DNA from: Planctomycetia bacterium
GTDB lineage: Bacteria; Planctomycetota; Planctomycetia; Gemmatales; HRBIN36
Assembly: GCA_016795155.1 (NCBI GenBank)
Contig: JAEUIE010000014.1
Span: 1-64,000 of the forward strand
Direction of reading: 5' to 3'
DNA: 64,000 nucleotides
Shown: piece by piece, positions 59,757 to 64,000 of the stretch
Numbering within the stretch: the first letter of the stretch is position 1
Layout: every line of letters begins with the position of its first letter
Notes under the pieces: model-generated
Told to the model about the DNA's origin: nothing
Databases searched by the model: none
Seen by the model: only the letters and a program-made list of their open reading frames with translations
Program-made: the position numbers and the translations under genes

Positions 59757-60815
59757 CTACCTGCCTGTAGCGAGAACGATGGAATCGTTGCCATTGATGA
59801 CTATGGCAACCTGCTGACCTTCCGGCAGCAAGATGGCAGAAACTTCGGGATGCCCTTGGCAAAACTGCTGTGTGCCTTCCAGCCCCATGACATAGAAGGC
59901 CGTTGACAAGGCATCAGCCATCGCTGCGGTTTCCGTGATGGCAGTTGCAGATGCAATTCCGCTGGCTGGCCAACCGGTTCGCGGATCGAGGATGTGTCCC
60001 AGTTTTTTTCCTTCGTGAACCAGGTGCTTGTAGGTAGCAGCGGAAGTTGCCAGTGCTTGATCACGCAGGTAGACACTGGCCAGGTGCGACTCGTGATTCC
60101 AGGGGTGTTCAATGTCGATTCGCCAGCCACGATCATGGCCCGGCGGTGAATGCATGGCCAGGACACTGCTCTTGCCACCGTGAAGCAAGACTGGCTGGCC
60201 ACGAGCATGCTGGTCAAAGAAATGGGCAACTGCATCGAGTGCGAATCCTTTGCCGATACTGCCGAAGTTGAGTCGCAGGCCGGGCGCTTTGAAGCGGATG
60301 GTGTCGTCATTCAACTCCACGTGCTGAAACCCGCTTTGATGCAATGCAGCTTGTCGCTCAGACTCGGGTGGAACACGTTTGGGGCCTTGCACAAAGCCCC
60401 AGGCATCGATCAATGTGCCAGCGGTAATATCAAACGCGCCGCCAGTCCATCGGCTCAGTTTCTCTGCCTGCTGGATCAGGTTGTGCAGTTCCGTTGAAAT
60501 ACTCACGGCTTCCTGCCCCGCTCGGCGGTTCACCTCGCTGACTTCGCTGGTTTGACGGTACACTGTCAACAACTGTTCGTAACGATCCACCTCGTCAAGA
60601 GCGTCATGGATCAAGCTGGTGGCATAGGGATGACCAAAGGGCAACACGATCTCGAAAACCGTGCCCATGGCAGGGCGGGCATAGCGGACGAGGGTAATGT
60701 CATCATCTTCTTGCGAGCGCGGTGCCGTCAGGCCCACGTGAACGTCAACGAGACCAATGAGTTGTCCCGCTGATTCAGCCAGGTGGCGGGGATCAAGAAA
60801 TGCTCGGCGGTGCAT
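59757..60815 (-). CDS. apbE: FAD:protein FMN transferase (ApbE)
   Basis: 352 residues. The N-terminus MHRRAFLDPRHLAESAG resembles the start of other planctomycete members and is not a typical signal peptide. ApbE motifs: YARPAMGTVFEIVLPFG, GAFDITAGTLIDAWGF, LRLNFGSIGKGFALDAVAHF, LHGGKSSVLAMHSPPG and GHILDPRTGWPASGIASATAI with the metal-binding Asp, then MADALSTAFYVMG. The enzyme attaches FMN to a threonine in flavoproteins such as Rnf/Nqr subunits; none is encoded here. It is normally exported, so the lack of an obvious signal peptide is a point to check. It lies 123 bases upstream of the transketolase start. Confidence 0.92.
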   Translation of the reverse strand: MHRRAFLDPRHLAESAGQLIGLVDVHVGLTAPRSQEDDDITLVRYARPAMGTVFEIVLPFGHPYATSLIHDALDEVDRYEQLLTVYRQTSEVSEVNRRAGQEAVSISTELHNLIQQAEKLSRWTGGAFDITAGTLIDAWGFVQGPKRVPPESERQAALHQSGFQHVELNDDTIRFKAPGLRLNFGSIGKGFALDAVAHFFDQHARGQPVLLHGGKSSVLAMHSPPGHDRGWRIDIEHPWNHESHLASVYLRDQALATSAATYKHLVHEGKKLGHILDPRTGWPASGIASATAITETAAMADALSTAFYVMGLEGTQQFCQGHPEVSAILLPEGQQVAIVINGNDSIVLATGR

Positions 60816-60919
60816 GATAATGCCAGTGAACGACAGGAAATCGTTCTGTCATTGTACTATCAAACGGGTACTCGCACGATCAATCTGCAACGCGAGATTT
60901 GGCACACTGCTGCGAACCG

Positions 60920-61330
60920 TTAGAACGTCGCCACCCATGGTGCGGGATCAAGTTCGAAACCAGGAGGAACGCACACGAACAGCAGTCCGCCGAATACACG
61001 CTCCCAGTAACCGCCCCGCTCCGTCAACTCCGCGAGCAGGTATTGACCCCACTCACCATCAATCTTTTGTGGCGACAAAACGTAGTCAAACGTTCGCCAT
61101 CCTCCCGGCTCCGCGATACGGACGAACCGCAGTCGATCAACTCCGACTGGCTCAGCCTCAATAACATCCCCGAACGAAGCAGACTCAACAAAGATTGGCA
61201 CGCCGTCCAGACGATACAACCGGCTATTCATCGCAGTAACTGGGACACTTACTGTCAAGCGTTCGGCGGGGAACTCGATGAGCGGTTCCTCCCTTCCAAA
61301 TCGTACGGTCATCGCAACATCATCCGCCAT
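60920..61330 (-). CDS. DUF4265 domain protein
   Basis: 136 residues. The sequence from SRLYRLDGVPIFVESASFGDVIEAEPVGVDRLRFV, including the FGDVIEAEP core, matches DUF4265 from memory; the C-terminal part (FDYVLSPQKIDGEWGQYLLAEL) is a less conserved extension. Function of the domain is unknown; several relatives lie beside toxin or immunity genes, so an immunity-like role is possible. It lies 90 bases downstream of the small gene at 61420-61644, on the same strand. Confidence 0.7.
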   Translation of the reverse strand: MADDVAMTVRFGREEPLIEFPAERLTVSVPVTAMNSRLYRLDGVPIFVESASFGDVIEAEPVGVDRLRFVRIAEPGGWRTFDYVLSPQKIDGEWGQYLLAELTERGGYWERVFGGLLFVCVPPGFELDPAPWVATF

Positions 61331-61419
61331 TCACGTCTCCTTGCGGACTGACGATCAAGTTCAGCAGCCGACGGTGTCTGGTAAATCGTTGATTCAACGA
61401 GAGATTTCCCTATTCGGTG

Positions 61420-61644
61420 TTACACACTCCCGACAAGTGCCATCGCAGCCTCGTGATTGCGACGAAATTGCCAGACTGCCTCCAACAGTTCATCATCGCT
61501 GGCATTCCACAAATCCCGTCCATGTAAATCCAGGCACAACTCGCCCACGGCTGCGACAATCTGACCACCGCGCATTTCCGGGATGGATTCAGCCAATTCC
61601 CGCAAGGCTTCAAATAACGCCGTTTTCGATTCGTTATCACTCAT
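61420..61644 (-). CDS. Small acidic protein in the ParB-like/DUF4265 cluster
   Basis: 74 residues, acidic and helical (ALFEALRELAESIPEMRGGQ, DDELLEAVWQFRRNHEAAM). Not assigned to a family. Its ATG overlaps the stop of the preceding ORF by ATGA (61641-61644), a clear sign of translational coupling, and it is followed by the DUF4265 gene. The size and acidity fit an immunity or antidote protein, which is inference. Confidence 0.65.
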   Translation of the reverse strand: MSDNESKTALFEALRELAESIPEMRGGQIVAAVGELCLDLHGRDLWNASDDELLEAVWQFRRNHEAAMALVGSV

Positions 61645-61937
61645 GTAAAGTCCCTCACTCGAGGTGATTTTGCGCGACTTCGACGATACCGACCAATCAC
61701 AACCACTGGAACTGTTTGTCCTGGAGCGAGCCTGGCAACTCGCGTTGCCCGCGTAACTCCGTCGATGATTTCCATAACACCATCAGGATCCTCGTAAACC
61801 AGAATTGGAGGCATTCCATCGCGAGACGTCCCATACTGGAGAATCTGCCTGTGCAGTTTCCACGGATCAGCACCTTGGAATCGGGTTGTCGGTAACCTTA
61901 ACTCACCTGGGTCGACGTCAAGTATGATCGGCGTCAT
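61641..61937 (-). CDS. Small ParB-like-fold protein
   Basis: 98 residues. The core (PPILVYEDPDGVMEIIDGV, TRATRVARLAPGQTVPVVVIG) has the ParB/Srx-like pattern: strand, D-G-x-T/H-R-x-x-A, and a hydrophobic strand afterwards, where RATRVA could correspond to the HRxxA of ParB-type domains. The N-terminus ILDVDPGELRLPTTRF looks like the start of toxin-type ParB-like domains found at the C-termini of polymorphic toxins. Here it is free-standing, followed by an acidic gene via ATGA. A toxin/immunity relation is a hypothesis. An AT-rich stretch (GTAGAGTATGGTAAAAT) upstream could be the promoter. Confidence 0.6.
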   Translation of the reverse strand: MTPIILDVDPGELRLPTTRFQGADPWKLHRQILQYGTSRDGMPPILVYEDPDGVMEIIDGVTRATRVARLAPGQTVPVVVIGRYRRSRAKSPRVRDFT

Positions 61938-62107
61938 GATTTGATTTTACCATACTCTACATTAATTTGCCATTCCACCACGGCGCAGCCTTCGCAATGT
62001 GTTGCAGGGATTGGGCGCTATAAAGCGTTGTCGCGGGCAGGTTATTCGGGGAATGGCGCAAGGACATTGCATGTCTGCCGCTTACTTCCTGCGCGGCTCT
62101 GGACAAT

Positions 62108-63226
62108 CTACTCACTGGTTTCGTGAATGAGTGGTTCGAGAGATTTCGTGTTGCGTTCCACGGCAAGAACGATGGTGCGCTCTTCCACACCATCAGCAGA
62201 GTAGGCAACTGCTGGGAGGATCTGTCGACCATCGGGCAAACTGAACCGCATGGTAAAGGTACCATCGGGACGAAGTTGAACCGGCTCGCCCTGAATCATC
62301 ACTTTGGCGGTGGGTTCGGTGGCTCCATAGACAATCAGCTCCGCATCGAGACGGAAGAAGAATTTGCGTGCCTTGCTTCCGAAAGCACCAGAGCCGAGAC
62401 TGGTAACCACCTGGGAACTCATCGGCCGACGCAGCCGTTCTTCAAACAGTTTGCGAAGCTCGAAACTGCTGGTGTTTTTGTCGTAGCCGCCGGAAAGAGC
62501 GTAAATCTTATCGAGCTTCTGCTGGACATCGGCCCAGTTTTCATCGAGTTGATCGCTCACATTGGGCCGGGGGGTATTGATCACATTGGAACGACACATC
62601 ATGTAGAAACGGCCTGAGCGGGTGTAATAGCCGATGTCAACGCGGTAGGTGCGGTTGGGCTTGTTGACATCGATGTACCAGTTGTTGCATCCTTCATAGA
62701 TGTCGATGTCGCGCACAATCGTTTCAGTGACGCTGCTCGATTCTTCACTGGTGATATCAAGCACGCGCAGAATGGGCTTGGCGCCATGCCATTCCTGTTC
62801 GAGAGCCGCTTCGGCACGTCGGATGGAATGCTCGGTGATTTCCCAGTAGACATGCAGCCAGAAAGGATCACGCACCATGACGACGATCCGGTCGCGACCA
62901 TAGGTGCGGGGCAGATCAGGCAGCTTGTCGGGAACCTGCTTGGGCCCATCGACGAGGAACTTGCTGGAACCCACATTACCTACTGCAATATCTTCGAGCG
63001 TGGTATCACGCCGGGCGGCTTTCTGTCTGACTGCGGGTTTTACAGCAGGCTTCAAAACAGATTTACCAGGCTTAGCTGAGACCTTGGATACTGGTTTAGT
63101 TGCAGTTTTGGCCACGACTTTGCTGCGGCTGGGCTTCTTAGGGGAAGCAGAGCGGGCAGCATCGCGCGATCTGGACGATTTTGCCAATGTTGCCTTGGCT
63201 CGTTTGGAAACACGCTTGCTGGTCAT
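62108..63226 (-). CDS. DUF4912 protein with a basic N-terminal tail
   Basis: 372 residues. The first 75 residues are Lys/Arg/Ser/Ala/Pro-rich with repeated SKV, KPAVK words like a histone H1-type tail. The rest matches the DUF4912 group: GRDRIVVMVRDPFWLHVYWEI, ETIVRDIDIYEG, then CNNWYIDVNKPNRTYRVDIG, GYYTRSGRF, and a C-terminal beta-rich domain (TFTMRFSLPDGRQILPA). Function is unknown; DUF4912 proteins are common in planctomycetes and other environmental bacteria. Basic tail suggests binding to DNA or polyanions. The start at 63226 is the only ATG consistent with this tail. Confidence 0.85.
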   Translation of the reverse strand: MTSKRVSKRAKATLAKSSRSRDAARSASPKKPSRSKVVAKTATKPVSKVSAKPGKSVLKPAVKPAVRQKAARRDTTLEDIAVGNVGSSKFLVDGPKQVPDKLPDLPRTYGRDRIVVMVRDPFWLHVYWEITEHSIRRAEAALEQEWHGAKPILRVLDITSEESSSVTETIVRDIDIYEGCNNWYIDVNKPNRTYRVDIGYYTRSGRFYMMCRSNVINTPRPNVSDQLDENWADVQQKLDKIYALSGGYDKNTSSFELRKLFEERLRRPMSSQVVTSLGSGAFGSKARKFFFRLDAELIVYGATEPTAKVMIQGEPVQLRPDGTFTMRFSLPDGRQILPAVAYSADGVEERTIVLAVERNTKSLEPLIHETSE

Positions 63227-63624
63227 AGAGCATACCGCAGTAACTGGGGGTGGGTTCGAGACGTAACTGGTGAACGAGTCTTGAGTTACGATAAATTATC
63301 GCTTGTCAAGCACCTGAATGGAATAAATCCATTTTCTTGCTTGACACTACTTTTATAACTGTTCCGCGCAATGAAAGTCAATGGAACTCGCCTGAATTTC
63401 GTGCTTTCCCGGCGTTTTCTGTAATGTTGTAACGGTTTAGCAAGGGACAGAAACAGGGCGAGGTAATGAGATAAGATGATCTTCAGAGAGTACTTCGCTT
63501 TCATAAGTCACTCAGCGTTTTTGCATTGTGCGTTGCACATGGGGAAGTCATCAGCTACTGTTAGGTAGTAGCTTCCGGTTCGCCGGAAGTTCGATTGTCA
63601 GCATCACTCCAGGCAAACGCCCAA
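63227..63624. other. Intergenic stretch with a UUCG hairpin
   Basis: About 400 bases between divergent genes without a supported frame. CTTCCGG at 63572-63578 and CCGGAAG at 63583-63589 form a 7-bp stem closed by the loop TTCG (63579-63582); it is 36 bases upstream of the kinase-like gene start and could be part of its leader. Confidence 0.55.
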
Positions 63625-64000
63625 ATGCCTCCACCTGCAACTTCGGATAAGAACGATCTTTTTGCCCAATATCAGATCCTGGAAGATCTGGGAGACTTTC
63701 CCAATTACAGCTTGTTCCGGGTGAAGGCCCCTAATGGCACCATCAAGCTCTGGAAGAAAGTCGATCTGCAATTCAGCGCCAACAGCATCGAAACGCGATT
63801 GCTGCCTGTCATCGAACGAGTCACGCATCCCAATCTCAATGCGGTCAGCAACAGCTTTCATTTTCCCGATAAGGGATTGCTGTTTGTCGAAAGCGAATTT
63901 CCTGTCAAAACACTCAGACATCGACTGGAAGAAATACGGAATACCAAAACGGTAGGCACCGCGGCAGGTGGCATCCCGGTCAACGAGTTGTTCAGCTACA
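63625..64000 (+). CDS. Atypical Ser/Thr protein kinase, 5' end only
   Basis: The frame starts at the ATG at 63625 (PPPATSDKNDLFAQYQILED) and is open at the right edge; AGG is seen 13-15 bases upstream, and no better start is in frame. It resembles the N-lobe of Hanks-type kinases: LFAQYQILEDLGDF, LFRVKAPNGTIKLWKKVDL (Lys near residue 50), ETRLLPVIERVTHPNLNAV (alpha-C region and the HPNL motif) and LLFVESEFPVKTLRHRLEE (hinge region). The Gly-rich loop G-x-G-x-x-G is degenerate (LGDFPNYSLFRVKAP), so this may be a pseudokinase or an unusual kinase. The HRD and DFG motifs are beyond the window. Confidence 0.65.
   Translation, partial: MPPPATSDKNDLFAQYQILEDLGDFPNYSLFRVKAPNGTIKLWKKVDLQFSANSIETRLLPVIERVTHPNLNAVSNSFHFPDKGLLFVESEFPVKTLRHRLEEIRNTKTVGTAAGGIPVNELFSY

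Noticed and set aside
63604-63921. 105-codon minus-strand frame at the right edge
   Set aside because: It lies antisense to the kinase-like gene that fits known family patterns; no support of its own.
1-64000. CRISPR array, tRNA or rRNA genes
   Set aside because: No regularly spaced direct repeats and no sequence with tRNA T-loop plus acceptor pairing or rRNA-like conserved blocks was found by reading; palindromic repeats here have irregular spacing.

Overview
The window looks like a chromosomal stretch from a planctomycete, most probably a Gemmataceae-like member. The reasons are a BBP7-family outer-membrane barrel with a signal peptide, two PEP-CTERM proteins, a TPR-bearing membrane Ser/Thr kinase plus a second kinase at the right edge, an MJ0042-type zinc-ribbon membrane protein, a DUF4912 protein, many long exported proteins of unknown function, and gene order in which metabolic genes stand alone rather than in classical operons (purH, trpF and purQ are far apart). 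The genus assignment is inference from family content. No rRNA, tRNA, CRISPR array or replication origin was recognised.

Layout. 1-2.2 kb: the tail of an exported protein, a terminator, a GC-rich integral membrane gene, then palindromic repeats. 2.2-3.5 kb: an AT-richer HNH endonuclease gene. 3.5-6.0 kb: UxaA-type dehydratase and XerC/D recombinase. 6.2-15 kb: exported proteins (HEAT-like, retropepsin, PEP-CTERM, alpha/beta hydrolase), a PAAR-like DUF4280 protein, and a long gene interrupted by one in-frame TGA. 15-22.4 kb: lipid kinase, membrane proteins, a damaged gene joining an exported domain to a WD40 domain, a Ser/Thr kinase with TPRs, a LOG-family protein. 22.6-30 kb: purH, a repeat-rich island with small membrane proteins and a RING/PHD-like finger, an FKBP-like protein, a DegT aminotransferase, trpF, an orphan addiction-module antidote. 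30.4-41 kb: hybrid histidine kinase, large exported protein, rhomboid protease, thiol peroxidase, second PEP-CTERM gene, zinc-ribbon membrane protein. 41-45.5 kb: serine hydrolase, a Y-family polymerase with a co-transcribed Met-Cys protein, an RlmI-like methyltransferase. 46-52.4 kb: BBP7 barrel, enolase-superfamily enzyme, purQ, PQQ propeller, and a REP-associated transposase between 26-bp inverted repeats. 52.5-64 kb: mutS, metal-associated periplasmic protein, dehydrogenase, NrnA-like phosphoesterase, transketolase, ApbE, a small ParB-like/DUF4265 cluster, DUF4912, and the start of an atypical kinase.

Common themes. DNA repair and genome plasticity recur: mutS, Y-family polymerase, XerC/D, RAYT and HNH nuclease. 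The intergenic DNA is packed with at least eight families of palindromic or MITE-like repeats, several in more than one copy, and at least one supplies a stop codon (trpF). Most genes are single units with their own terminators; tight gene pairs are the polymerase/Met-Cys protein pair, the membrane protein/purQ pair and the ATGA-overlapping pair at 61.6 kb.

The most interesting candidates are the polymerase cassette with a palindrome over its promoter, the transposase flanked by inverted repeats, the bacterial C4HC3 finger on a membrane anchor, and the matching hairpins that hold the ribosome binding site of both PEP-CTERM genes. All calls come from reading the sequence; no database search was run.
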